A stretch of DNA of 64,000 bases, from NCBI GenBank assembly GCA_963792175.1, contig CAWBVG010000053.1:122564-186563 (forward strand), given 5' to 3'. Every line of letters begins with the position of its first letter. Position 1 is the first letter of the stretch. Origin of the DNA: CAWBVG01 sp963792175. Lineage in GTDB: Bacteria > Acidobacteriota > Vicinamibacteria > Vicinamibacterales > CAVVIG01. Both the position numbers and the translations under genes were made by a program. Shown one piece after another: positions 44,912 through 54,411 of the stretch. The notes beneath the pieces are model-generated. The model searched no databases, was not told where the DNA came from, and was given only the letters and a program-made list of their open reading frames with translations.

Positions 44912-44981
44912 AACATAGCGGCCACTCCGGCGCTCAGTCTCAGGGAACTCTCAGGAACCCCTCAGGGACTTCGCAGGTATT
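44912..44981. promoter_or_regulatory. Divergent control region B: TATGTT box and four 11-bp direct repeats
   Basis: Minus-strand TATGTT (44912-44917) lies 29 bp before the lipoprotein ATG and sits in a block shared with region A (GGAGGTAACATA). Twenty-one bases further begin TCTCAGGGAAC (44938-44948), TCTCAGGAACC (44949-44959), CCTCAGGGACT (44960-44970) and TCGCAGGTATT (44971-44981), with CAGG cores 11 bp apart. The kinase reading frame begins about 18 bp beyond on the plus strand. Spacing between TATGTT and the repeats is nearly the same as in region A. Confidence 0.75.
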
Positions 44982-44998
44982 CTTCCAGGGGGCCGATT

Positions 44999-47622
44999 CT
45001 GACATCTGATTCCTCCGCGCGCATCGCGGCCGGCACGAAGATCGACCACTACGAGATCGTGAGCTGGCTGGGCGCCGGCGGCATGGGAGTCGTCTACCGC
45101 GCGCGCGATCCGCGGCTCGGTCGCGACGTGGCGATCAAACTGATCTCCGACACCGTGGCCACCGACGCGAGCCGGATGCAGCGTTTCGAGCAGGAGGCTC
45201 GCGCCGCCGGCCAGCTGAATCATCCCAACATCGTGGCGGTCTTCGATGTCGGCCGGCACGCCAGCGCGCCGTACATCGTCTCCGAACTGCTCGAAGGCGA
45301 ATCGCTGCGAAGCCGTTTGCTCGGTGGAGCGCTGCCGCCGCGCCGGGCGATTGACTACGCGCGCCAGATCGCGGAAGGCCTGGCCGCGGCACACGAACGG
45401 AACATCGTCCACCGTGACGTGAAGCCCGACAACCTCTTCATCACGAAAGATGGACGCATCAAGATTCTCGACTTCGGCATCGCGAAGCTGACGCGGCCGA
45501 GCGACGATTCCGCGCGACACACGGGTTTTCCGACCGAGACCGAAGCGGGCCTCGTCGTCGGCACGGCGAGCTACATGTCGCCGGAGCAGGTCCGCGGCGA
45601 AGCCGTCGACCCGCGCTCCGACATCTTCAGCTGCGGTGCGGTCTTCTACGAGATGCTTGCCGGGCGGCCGGCGTTCACGCGCGACACCGCGCCCGAGACG
45701 ATGACGGCGATCCTGAAGGACGATCCGCCGGCGCTGCGCGCGCCTGACGTGCCGCCGTCGCTGGCGCGCATCGTGTCGCGATGTCTCGAGAAGACGCGCG
45801 AGATGCGGTTTCAGTCGGCACGCGACCTGGCGTTCGGCCTGGAAATGGTTTCGGATACCGCCGCGACCGCGATGCCGGCCGTGGCACCGGCGCCGCAGCG
45901 GTGGCGTGCGGCGCTGGCGCCAGTGATGGTCGCGGCCAGTCTGCTGATAGCCGGCGCGAGCTGGCTGCTTCGCGGCGGATTGACGCCGTCGATCGACGAC
46001 CTGCTCGCACGAGCGACCTTCACTCCGTTCAGCAACTTCGACGGCAGCGAACTGGATGCAGCCGTCTCGCCGGACGGACGGTTCGTCGCGTTTCTGTCGG
46101 ACCGCGACGGTCCGTACCACCTCTGGTTGAAACAGATCGGCACCGGGGCATTTCAAGACCTGACGCCGGATGCAGCGGATCAGCGCGATCAAGGGCCGAA
46201 TCGAAGCGTTGGATTCTCGGCCGATGGATCGGAGATCTGGGGGCACGGCGGCAACCGCCTCCGTCTCCGGCCGCTCACCGGCGGCCCCGCGCGCGCCTTC
46301 CTCACCGACAACGCGGTCAACGTGGCCTGGTCACCCGATGGCAGTCAGCTGGTGTACTTCGTCTTCGCGCCGGGCGATCCGATGTTCATCGCCGACCGGA
46401 CCGGCGGCAACGCCCGGCAGATTCTGATCAGCGATCCTGGCGATCACAACCACTTTCCGGTCTGGTCGCAGGACGGCAAATGGATCTACTACACGCACGC
46501 GATCCAGGCGGTATACGAGTTCGATATCTGGCGGATTCCCGCGGCCGGCGGAACGCCGGAACAGCTCACCAACGAGAGCAGCGACAAGCGCTATGTCACG
46601 CCGATCGACGCCAACACGGTGCTGTTCGTGGCGCCGGGACCGGACCGGACGGGCCCGTGGCTCTGGGCACTCGACGTCAAGCGGCGTGCCGCGCACCGCG
46701 TGAGTGTGGGGTTGGAGAGGTATCTCTCGGTCGCGGCAAGCGCGGATGGCCGCCGCCTGGTCGCCGCGGTGGCGAACCAGACCGCGACGTTGTGGAGTGT
46801 GCCGATTCTCGATCGTCTCGTCGAAGAGCGGGACGTTTCACCGTATCGGACGCCAACCGGACGCGCGCTGGCGCCTCGATTCGGAACCGACTCGTTGTTC
46901 TTTCTGTCCTCGAGCGGACCCGGCGACGGATTGTGGCGGCTGCAGAACGACAAGGCCGTGGAGATTTGGAAGGGCTCGGACGAGCCGCTCGTCGAATCGC
47001 CGGCCGTGTCGCCGCTCGGCGATCGACTCACAGTCGTGCTCAAGCGGAACGGCAAACTGCAGTCTGACTCTCGTGTCCGCCGATGGCGCCGCCCATCGTT
47101 CGTTCGCTCCGGAGATCAATGTCCGTGGCACGTCGGCCTGGTCCCCGGATGGGAAATGGATCGCCACCGGAGGCAGCGATGCCCAGGGCGCCGGACTCTT
47201 CAAGGTTCCGGTGGACGGCGGCGATCCCGTTCGCCTCGTGAAGGGCTCGGCCGACAACCCCGTCTGGTCACCGGACGGAAACCTGATCATTTACGAAGGG
47301 CAGCAGACCGCGTATGCACCGCTGCAGGCGGTGCGTCCCGATGGCAGTCCGGTGACGCTTCCCGTCATTCGGGTTCCATCCGGCGGCGGCGGTCACTTCC
47401 GCTTTCTTCCGAGCGGCAAGGGGCTCGTCTCCCTGCTGGGGCCGAGCGGCGATCACAATTTCTGGCTGCTCGATCTGGACTCGATGAAAAGCCGTCAGCT
47501 CTCGCGGCTCTCGAGCCCGGCGACTATCAACACCTTCGACATCACGCCGGACGGGAGTCGGATCGTGTTCGACCGCGTTGCGGGAGAACGCCGATCTCCG
47601 CCTGATCGATCTGCCGAAATAG
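44999..47622 (+). CDS. Ser/Thr protein kinase with TM helix and PD40/TolB-like propeller; frameshifted, start unclear
   Basis: About 874 residues after repair. Kinase domain (about 15-290): GAGGMGVVYRARD loop, catalytic Lys in DVAIKLISDT, IVHRDVKPDNLF, ILDFGIAKL and TASYMSPEQVRG. One transmembrane helix follows (LAPVMVAASLLIAGASWLL), then an extracytoplasmic propeller with repeated PD40 blades (LDAAVSPDGRFVAFLSDRDG, NVAWSPDGSQLVYFVF, TSAWSPDGKWIATGGSD). Indels near 47060 and 47585 need repair; the repaired end is LRLIDLPK at TAG 47620. No ATG or GTG precedes the kinase fold in frame; the frame is open upstream through control region B, and CTG 44999 or a lost start are possible. It presumably senses periplasmic signals. 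Confidence 0.85.
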
Positions 47623-47625
47623 AAG

Positions 47626-47726
47626 TCTGAAGGTTGAAGTCAGAAGTCTGAAGCCCGCTTCCGTCCTTCAGGGTTCAGGCTTCCGCTTCAGACCTCAGAC
47701 TTCCAACTCTTATTAACTTCAGACTT
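47626..47726. terminator. Inverted heptamer arrays (TGAAGTC family) between convergent genes
   Basis: The left array at 47626-47653 has four 7-bp units (TCTGAAG, GTTGAAG, TCAGAAG, TCTGAAG). The right part (about 47685-47727) carries complementary CTTCAGA, CCTCAGA and CTTCTAA units. The arms could pair into a long hairpin between the kinase and receptor 3' ends, a plausible bidirectional terminator. The same heptamer family occurs between the convergent genes at 57986-58060. Confidence 0.6.
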
Positions 47727-50510
47727 CTAACGACCCAGGTTCAACCTCGCGCTGATCATCGCCCGCCGCGGATCGACGAACGCGATGGGCCGTCCGAAGT
47801 TCGGGCTGAACAGGTTGTCCGTCGCCAGCCCTTCCTCGGCGGTGTCGTCGAGGGCGTTGAGCAGATCGAGCAGCAGTTCGACGCGTCCCGCGCCGCCGAG
47901 CGCGAACGTCCGCGACACCCGCAGATCGAGCAGCGACTGCGACGACAACCGGCGCGAGCCGCGCGGCTCGAGCATCACGCGCGTGTCGCCTTGCGGCAGC
48001 AGCACCTGTGTCGTGGCCGCCCACGGCTTGCCGCTGAAGCGCTGCAGATCGGCGGCGACCACGAAGCCGGTTCGTGGAATGTCGACGCTGCCCATCGCCC
48101 GGAAGATGTGCGGGCGATCGTTCGGCAGCAGGCCGCGCGCGTTGGTGAGGTCGTTGGGATCGCGGCCGAACGTCAGGTTGCCCGGCGGGCCCACGGTGCT
48201 GACCTGCGGGCCCGCGGCGGTGGCGCCGCTGGAGGGCTGCAGCCCGGAGGCCCTCGAATAGGTGTACGAGCCAAACGCCTGCCAGCCGTTGGCGCGGCGC
48301 TTTTCGGCGACCAGCACGAGGCCGTTGTAGGTCAGCGAGTAGCCATCGGGATTCGTCAGCAGAAAGCGGCGCGCGGAGGTGGGCGTCACGGCGGTGTCGA
48401 GCACGAACACCGGCACGCTGCGGCCGTCCGGCAGCGGGCGCGTCTCCTGGCGATATTGACCGGCGGTATCGGTCCAGCCGATGAAATTCGCGCCGTCCTT
48501 GCGCACATACGCGATCGGCGACCGCCAGCCGACGGCCGACTTCTCGATCGACGCCAACGGAGAGCTCGTCGGTGCGAGGCGCGCGCGTGTCGGGATCGAT
48601 CTTCAGATTGATGCGGGATCGACCACCGAGACGACCTGCGTGTAGCCGCCGGTCGCCGGCACGAACGCATTGGTGCGAATCGGCGTCACGGCAGGATGGA
48701 ACATGCCGATCTCACCGGTCAGCACGCCCTGGCTGAATCGGCCGTAGCTCGCCCGCAGAATCGTTCGGCCATCGGCAGTGAGCTTCGACGTGACACCCAG
48801 TCGCGGCGACACGATGTTCCAGGTGTACAGCGTTCCCAGACCGCGAACGATCGCGTCGGTTTCGTGCCCTTGCGCATCGAGCGCGTGCAGATCCTGGCTG
48901 ATGGCGCGGCTATTGTCGAACCGCACCCCAGCATTGATCGTGAGCCGACTCCCGACCGAGATCGTGTCGCTCGCGAACGCGGAGGCTGTGACGACGACAC
49001 CGCCTTCATGGGAGGGTCGCGGGAGATGGCCTGGAAGGGTTCGCGCCATCGTCCACGTATCTCGTGCCCGTCAAGGTCAGCGATGGCACGTGGTGCTCGC
49101 CGCGCTCGACCTGCGCGCCGATCTTCCACTGGTGATCGGCGCCGAGCGTCCAGGCCGGTAATGGCTCAGCGTCGCCTTGGTGGTCGTCCGCATGATGGTC
49201 AGAAAAGCCAGCTGTGCTGGAGCGCCGCTCGTGACACCTGTCGCGCGGTTGAAGCGGCTGGGTATCGTCAGGTTGCCGGTGCTCGGTTCCTCGTCACGCG
49301 AATAGACGAACCGCCCGACGCGCACATCCCACAGCGTGTTGGCCGACACCGTGTGCGTCAGGTGGCCGAAGGTGATGGCGGGCACCGATCCGGTCGGCCG
49401 CGCGATCGCCTCGAACGGCGTCACGATCGTCGGAGCATCGGGATTGACCCAGAACTCGTCGTGAATACTTTGATCCAGCTGCCACGACGGCGCCAGCCGC
49501 CACGTGAGCTTCGCAAAGAGCTTGTCCTGCTCGTAGGTCCTCGGCTTGGACGGGTCGGTGCCCGGCTGATTGTCGTAGTCGCGCAGGTACTGGTAGCCCC
49601 CGAAGAACCAGAGCCGTTCCGGACGAACCGGTCCCCCGAGGTTCGTCGTCAGGTCGCGGTATCGCGCCCGCGCGTATCCGGTTTGTCCTCCCCCGCCCGA
49701 TGCCACCGGGAGAACGACCGGCTGGCTCGTGAGGCCGGCCGTTTGCGCATGGTACGAGGCGTCGTACAGGAACCGCGCGCTCCCCTGCCTGGTGATGATG
49801 TTGATGATGGCGCCCTGCGCGTTGCCGAACTCGGCGGACGCTCCGACCGTCTGGACCTGAACTTCCTGGATGAAGTCGACGCCCGGCTCGGCCCGCGCGA
49901 CGCCGTTGCAGGGGCACGTGAAGTTCGTGCCGTCGAACAGAAACTGATTCTCGTTGGTGCCCGAGCCGAACGCGGACACCGTCGTGGTGGTGCCGCTCGA
50001 CGGCGACGTCGGCGAGATGCCGGGCGTGGCCCTGATCGCGTCGAACATGCTGGAGCGCCGCGTCGGGATCGCCTGGAGATCCTCAGGACCGAAGCGTGTC
50101 GCGAATCCGGGGTTGCGCGCTTCGATCCGCGAGCCGGCCCCCTCGACGACGATCGACTCGGCCACGCCCGCGACATGAGGAAGCGCCGTCCGCTCGATGG
50201 TGGCGCCGGCCCCGATGATGATGTCGTCTTCGTGATAGCTGCCAAACCCCTCGAGCTCGATGTCGAGCGCATACGGTCCGGGCGGCAGCGTCGAGAAGCG
50301 CAGCTGGCCCTTCTCGTCGGTGGTCAGCGACATCGGGCCGCCGATCAGAGCCGGCGAACTGACGCGAACGCGGGCGCCAGGCAGAACGCCGCCCTGGGCG
50401 TCCCTGACGGTGCCGATGAGCGCGCCCGTCAGTCCCTGAGCGGCCGCCAACCGCGGACAGCAGCGATGCAGATAGCCGCAACGCGAACCGATGAGCGTGG
50501 TTTGACCCAT
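47727..50510 (-). CDS. TonB-dependent receptor, Oar-like with carboxypeptidase-regulatory domain; frameshifted
   Basis: About 925 residues when four frames are joined (indels near 50455, 49100-49170 and 48560). Start ATG 50510; the signal peptide appears split by the first indel. The N-terminal domain is carboxypeptidase-regulatory (LIGTVRDAQGGVLPGARVRV, LRFSTLPPGPYALDIELEGF), then a plug (SIVVEGAGSRIEARN, LFDGTNFTCPCNGVARAEPG, NIITRQGSARFLYDAS) and a large barrel ending in PRRAMISARLNLGR, with a C-terminal Arg rather than aromatic. A CxC pair in the plug is uncommon. It imports an unknown ligand using TonB, likely the one at 42763. Operator-like repeats lie 55-90 bp upstream. Confidence 0.88.
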
Positions 50511-50564
50511 AATCCGCCGCGGCTTATCGATGCGCGACCGCTGGGTGTTACACGTGCACCGCGG

Positions 50565-50601
50565 CCGGCGAATCCCATGGGATTTGCAGGAATCTTCCAG
50601 G
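50565..50601. promoter_or_regulatory. Control region C: CAGG-type cores at 11-bp spacing
   Basis: Cores at 50565 (CCGG), 50576 (CATG), 50587 (CAGG) and 50598 (CAGG) continue the 11-bp phasing found in regions A and B; the two best units are TTGCAGGAATC and TTCCAGGTTAT. The region lies between the minus-strand receptor start (50510) and the plus-strand SnoaL-like gene (50652). A weaker -10-like TAACAC on the minus strand (50535-50540) is 25 bp away. Only two units are good matches, so this site is less certain. Confidence 0.5.
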
Positions 50602-50651
50602 TTATTCCCGATAACGATCGCCGTCAAGATGCGCCGGGAGCGGACACCACC

Positions 50652-51069
50652 ATGACACCGATCGCCGGAATTGCCAGGCAATTCTTCGACGCCTGTGAAG
50701 CAGGCAAGGGCTGGGACGCGCTGCAAGGCCTACTGCCACCCGAACGCCACGTTCTCCGCGCAGGCCGAACCGCTGGCGGACGTCAAGACCCTTCAGCAGT
50801 ACACGGACTGGATGACGGCCATGATCTCGATCATGCCGGACGGACGGTACGAGCTGAAGTCGTTCGCCACCGACGACGAGCGCAAGAACGTCGCGGCCTA
50901 CGGCGTGTTCCACGCGACGCACACCGGCCAGGGCGGTCCGCTGCCGCCGACCGGCAAGCATGTCAGCACGGACTACGTCTACGTGATGGAGTTCGACGGC
51001 GACAAGATCAAGCACATGACGAAAATCTGGCATGCCGGATGGGCGATGAAAGAGTTGGGGTGGGTCTGA
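50652..51069 (+). CDS. SnoaL-like (NTF2 fold) protein; frameshifted
   Basis: About 138 residues after repair. ATG 50652 starts MTPIAGIARQFFDACEAGKG, and an indel near 50725 leads to CHPNATFSAQAEPLADVKTL and QQYTDWMTAMISIMPDGRYE, then STDYVYVMEFDGDKIKHMTK and IWHAGWAMKELGWV. The cone-shaped NTF2/SnoaL fold includes polyketide cyclases and many proteins of unknown role. No signal peptide. The FAD oxidoreductase gene starts 13 bp downstream on the same strand. Control region C is directly upstream. Confidence 0.8.
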
Positions 51070-51082
51070 GCAGCTGCAGGGC

Positions 51083-52318
51083 ATGACATCCTTGAATCGG
51101 CGCAGGTTCCTCAAAGCCGCGGGCGCCGGCGTTGGCACGCTGGCGCTTGGCCCGGAACGACTCTTCGCCGGTCAGCAAACCGTCTCCAACACCACGGCCG
51201 AAGTCGTCGTCGTAGGCGCGGGCGCGTTCGGCGGATGGACAGCGCTCTACCTTCGGGAGATGGGCCAGGCGGTGACGATGGTCGACCAGTACGGCCCGGG
51301 GAATTCGCGCGCGACGTCGGGCGGTGAATCCCGTCAGATCCGGGCCGGCTACGGCGAGCGCGAGATCTACACGCGGTGGGTGCTGCAGGCGTTCGAGCGC
51401 TGGAAGGTTCGGGAAGCGGAATGGGGCAAGAGACTCTTCTTCGAGACCGGCCAGTTGACGCTGGCGCGCGAATGGACGAAGGACCTCACGGACACCAGGA
51501 AGGTGTTCGACAAGCTCGGCGTCAAGTACGACGTCGTCCAGACGACGACCTGCTGCGACGTTATCCCCAGATGAAGATGGAGAACGTCGACTTCGCGATG
51601 TACACGGCCGAGCACCGGCGTGTTGAAAGCGCGCGAGGGATGCGTGGCGGTGGCGCAGGCATTCGAAAAAAAGGGCGGTCGGTTTCTTACCGCCAAGGCG
51701 GACTTGGGCCGCCGGTCCGGCCGGACGCTGCAGGACATCGTGCTGTCGACCGGCCAGCGGGTCGCCGCGCAGACTTTCGTGTTCGCGTGCGGCCCGTGGC
51801 TGCCGAAGGTGTTTGCCGACGGTGATGAAGAACAAGCTCACCACGCCGAGGCGGGTCGTCTTCTTTTACGGCACACCGCCGGGGGACGAGCGCTTCACCT
51901 ACCCGAACTTCCCGACGTGGGCGGTGGACAATGCGTACGGATTCCCGAGCATCGAAGGCAAAGGATTCAAGGTGGTCCCGACCTTCGAGGGCGACATGGT
52001 CGACCCCGACACGCAGGAACACACGTTGACGGCGGAAGAACTCCGCAAGGGCCGCGAGTTCGTGGCGAAGTGGTTCCCGGCGCTCGCGAATGAACCGCTG
52101 GTCGAAAGGAAGGTGTGCCAGCGCGAGGACAGCGTCGACGAGCATTTCATCGTCAACCAGCATCCGGAGTTGACAACGTGTGGATGGTCGGCGGCGGGTC
52201 GGGCCACGGCTACAAACACGGCATCATGCTTGGCGAGTACGTGGCGAACCGAGTCGTGGGCAACGACAAGAAGCCTGAACTCGCCGCCATGTTCAAGCTG
52301 AAAGATGCGTCGTTCTAG
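51083..52318 (+). CDS. FAD-dependent oxidoreductase (sarcosine oxidase/DAAO type), Tat signal; frameshifted
   Basis: About 410 residues after joining four or more frames. A twin-arginine signal (LNRRRFLKAAGAGVGTLALG) precedes the FAD Rossmann motif EVVVVGAGAFGGWTALYLRE, with ATSGGESRQIRAGYGEREIY. Later pieces are KAREGCVAVAQAFEKKGGRF, FVFACGPWLPKVFAD, NKLTTPRRVVFFYGTPPG and the C-terminal FAD-binding DNVWMVGGGSGHGYKHGIML. Indels fall near 51560-51610, 51820 and 52160. The architecture fits sarcosine or N-methyl amino acid oxidases; the substrate-binding residues cannot be judged. Export of the folded flavoprotein through Tat is consistent with the signal. Confidence 0.83.
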
Positions 52319-52370
52319 CTGGACGAAGGCGTAGAATCACCTCCATCACCTTCCGATCAACGAGGTGCCT

Positions 52371-53567
52371 ATGAAGGTCTCGCGACGCGATCTCCTCGCC
52401 GGCGCCGCTGGCGCCGTCGTTCTGGGCACGACGGCCGCAGGTCAGCCGCCGGCAGACCCGACCAAGGTGCGCGGCAAGCCAAGTCGCGCGCTCGGTCAGC
52501 GGGCCGCGACGGAGAAGCCGCAACGCCAGCCGCGCGGCGTCACCTCGTCCGGCACACCCCATCAGGATCTCTACGGCACGATCACGCCATCCGATCTCCA
52601 CTTCGAGCGGCATCACGGCGGCGTGCCGGAGATCGATCCCAAGACGTACTCGCTGCTGATCCACGGGATGGTCGAGCGGCCGACGGTGTTCACGCTCGCC
52701 GATCTGAAACGCTTCCCCGCTGTCAGCCGCGTCCACTTCCTGGAGTGCTCAGGCAATTTCGGCGGCCGGGGAACCGCCACCGAGCTGACGCCGCAACAGA
52801 TCGCCGGGCTGACGAGCACCAGCGAATGGACGGGGGTCGCGCTGGCGACGCTCTTCCGCGAGGTCGGCGCGAGCGCGAAAGCGAAGTGGTTCCTCGCCGA
52901 GGGTCAGGACGCAGCCGTTCTCACGAGGAGCGTCCCGGTCTCGAAGGCGTACGACGATGCGCTGATTGCCTACGGACAAAACGGCGAGGCGATCCGTCCC
53001 GAGCAGGGATATCCGGCGCGGCTGTTCCTGCCGGGGTGGGAGGGCAACGCGAGCGTCAAGTGGCTGCGGCGCATCGAGCTGTCGGATCGCCCGTTCATGA
53101 CGCGCGAGGAAACCTCGAAGTACACCGACCCGATGGCCGACGGGACCGCGCGGATTTTCAGCTTCCTCATGGATGCGCGCTCGCTCATCACGTATCCCGC
53201 TTACCCGGTGACCCTCAGCCGCGGCTGGGTCGAGATCAACGGCATCGCGTGGACGGGATCCGGAAAGATTCGCCGCGTCGACGTGAGCACCGACGGCGGC
53301 GTCACCTGGGTGCCCGCGAAGCTGCAGGAGCCGGTGCTGTCGAAGGCGCACACGCGATTCCGTCACCTGTGGAACTGGACCGGCGGCGACGCCGTGATCA
53401 TGAGCCGCGCGGTCGACGACACCGGCTACGTGCAGCCGACGAAGGAGAAGCTGATCGCGTCGAGGGGCATCAGCAGCGTCGGCTATCACACCAACCCGAT
53501 CACCGGGTGGCACGTGCGCCCCGACGGGACGGTCATCTATCACGCGGACCCGTGGACCACCACATGA
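52371..53567 (+). CDS. soxC: Sulfane dehydrogenase molybdenum subunit SoxC (sulfite oxidase family)
   Basis: A 398-residue intact gene. ATG 52371 (rather than GTG 52365) starts a Tat signal (KVSRRDLLAGAAGAVVLG). The molybdopterin domain has GTITPSDLHFERHHGGVPEI, the cofactor Cys in RVHFLECSGNFGG and TGVALATLFREVG; a dimerisation domain follows (VTLSRGWVEINGIAWTGSGK, VDVSTDGGVTWVPAKL, HLWNWTGGDAVIMSRAVDD). It is closer to SoxC than to plant-type sulfite oxidase. With SoxD it oxidises protein-bound sulfane sulfur in the periplasm. No other sox genes occur in this window. The stop overlaps the soxD start (ATGA). Confidence 0.9.
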   Translation: MKVSRRDLLAGAAGAVVLGTTAAGQPPADPTKVRGKPSRALGQRAATEKPQRQPRGVTSSGTPHQDLYGTITPSDLHFERHHGGVPEIDPKTYSLLIHGMVERPTVFTLADLKRFPAVSRVHFLECSGNFGGRGTATELTPQQIAGLTSTSEWTGVALATLFREVGASAKAKWFLAEGQDAAVLTRSVPVSKAYDDALIAYGQNGEAIRPEQGYPARLFLPGWEGNASVKWLRRIELSDRPFMTREETSKYTDPMADGTARIFSFLMDARSLITYPAYPVTLSRGWVEINGIAWTGSGKIRRVDVSTDGGVTWVPAKLQEPVLSKAHTRFRHLWNWTGGDAVIMSRAVDDTGYVQPTKEKLIASRGISSVGYHTNPITGWHVRPDGTVIYHADPWTTT

Positions 53568-54268
53568 CCAGCCTTCGCTCGGACCATTTCAGGCGAGCTA
53601 CGGCTTGGCAGCCGCCTTCGCCGGAACGTCTTCTGACGGCTGCCTGTGTCATCGGCGCGATCGTCGCGGCGGGCGATCGCGCGGCGGTGACGCTCGGCGC
53701 GCAGGCCGCGGCGCCTGCGGCGAAAAAGGCGGCGGTCGCACCGGCGCCTGCGAAAACGCCCGCGACCTTCGGCATCGGACGTCCCGCCACGCCCGCGGAG
53801 ATTGCCGCGCTGGACATCGACATCGGACCCGAGGGCGCCGGCCTTCCGCCGGGCCGCGGCACCGCCGCCGATGGTGCGCCGATCTATGCGGCGCGCTGCG
53901 CCGGGTGCCACGGCAAGACCGGCAAGGAGGGGCCGAACGATGTGCTCGTCGGACGGCTGCCCGGCGACGCGTTTCCGTTCGCGCGCGATCCGCGCGCGCC
54001 CAAGACCATCGGCAGCTACTGGCCGTATGCGACCACGGTGTTCGACTACATCCGACGGGCGATGCCGCCGGACGCGCCGGGATCGCTGAAGAACGAGGAG
54101 GTCTACGGCCTCGTCGCGTACCTGCTGGCGATGAACGAGCTGATTCCGCAGGATGCGGTCGTCGACGCGGCGTCGCTGCCGAAGGTCCAGATGCCGGCGC
54201 GCGCGCACTTTGTCCCGGACACGCGCGGGCAGCCCAAGGCGTCACCTGCGCCGCGACGTCGTCAGTAA
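53564..54268 (+). CDS. soxD: Cytochrome c subunit SoxD-like
   Basis: A 234-residue exported cytochrome. The N-terminus has a hydrophobic segment (RLLTAACVIGAIVAAGDRAA), then an Ala/Lys/Pro-rich stretch. The SoxD hallmark GIGRPATPAEIAALDIDIGP and GAGLPPGRGTAADGAPIYAA precedes a single haem site RCAGCHGKTGKEGPN; Met in RRAMPPDAPG is a ligand candidate. Translational coupling to soxC by ATGA is direct support. It accepts electrons from the SoxC molybdenum centre. It is shorter than the diheme Paracoccus SoxD and has only one haem. A 7-bp stem hairpin (54276-54296) follows without a T-tract. Confidence 0.85.
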   Translation: MTSLRSDHFRRATAWQPPSPERLLTAACVIGAIVAAGDRAAVTLGAQAAAPAAKKAAVAPAPAKTPATFGIGRPATPAEIAALDIDIGPEGAGLPPGRGTAADGAPIYAARCAGCHGKTGKEGPNDVLVGRLPGDAFPFARDPRAPKTIGSYWPYATTVFDYIRRAMPPDAPGSLKNEEVYGLVAYLLAMNELIPQDAVVDAASLPKVQMPARAHFVPDTRGQPKASPAPRRRQ

Positions 54269-54411
54269 CTGACGGCGGCCTCTCGTCACGAGGCCGAGGT
54301 ACGGCCTGCCTCTCGAGCGGCCGGAGCCTTCGCGGCCGACGGGGACGGATAAGCCGTTCGCACGGCTGCGGCTCGACGAGCAACGCCGCCTCGAGCGCGG
54401 ACGCCAGGACG

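Noticed and set aside
44609..44998. Open frame upstream of the kinase.
   Set aside because: It runs antisense through the lipoprotein gene and through control region B, with no kinase-family similarity; the true start is probably near 44999 or lost.
54276..54296. Hairpin (7-bp stem) after soxD as a Rho-independent terminator.
   Set aside because: No run of T follows and the stem is short, so it is mentioned only with soxD.
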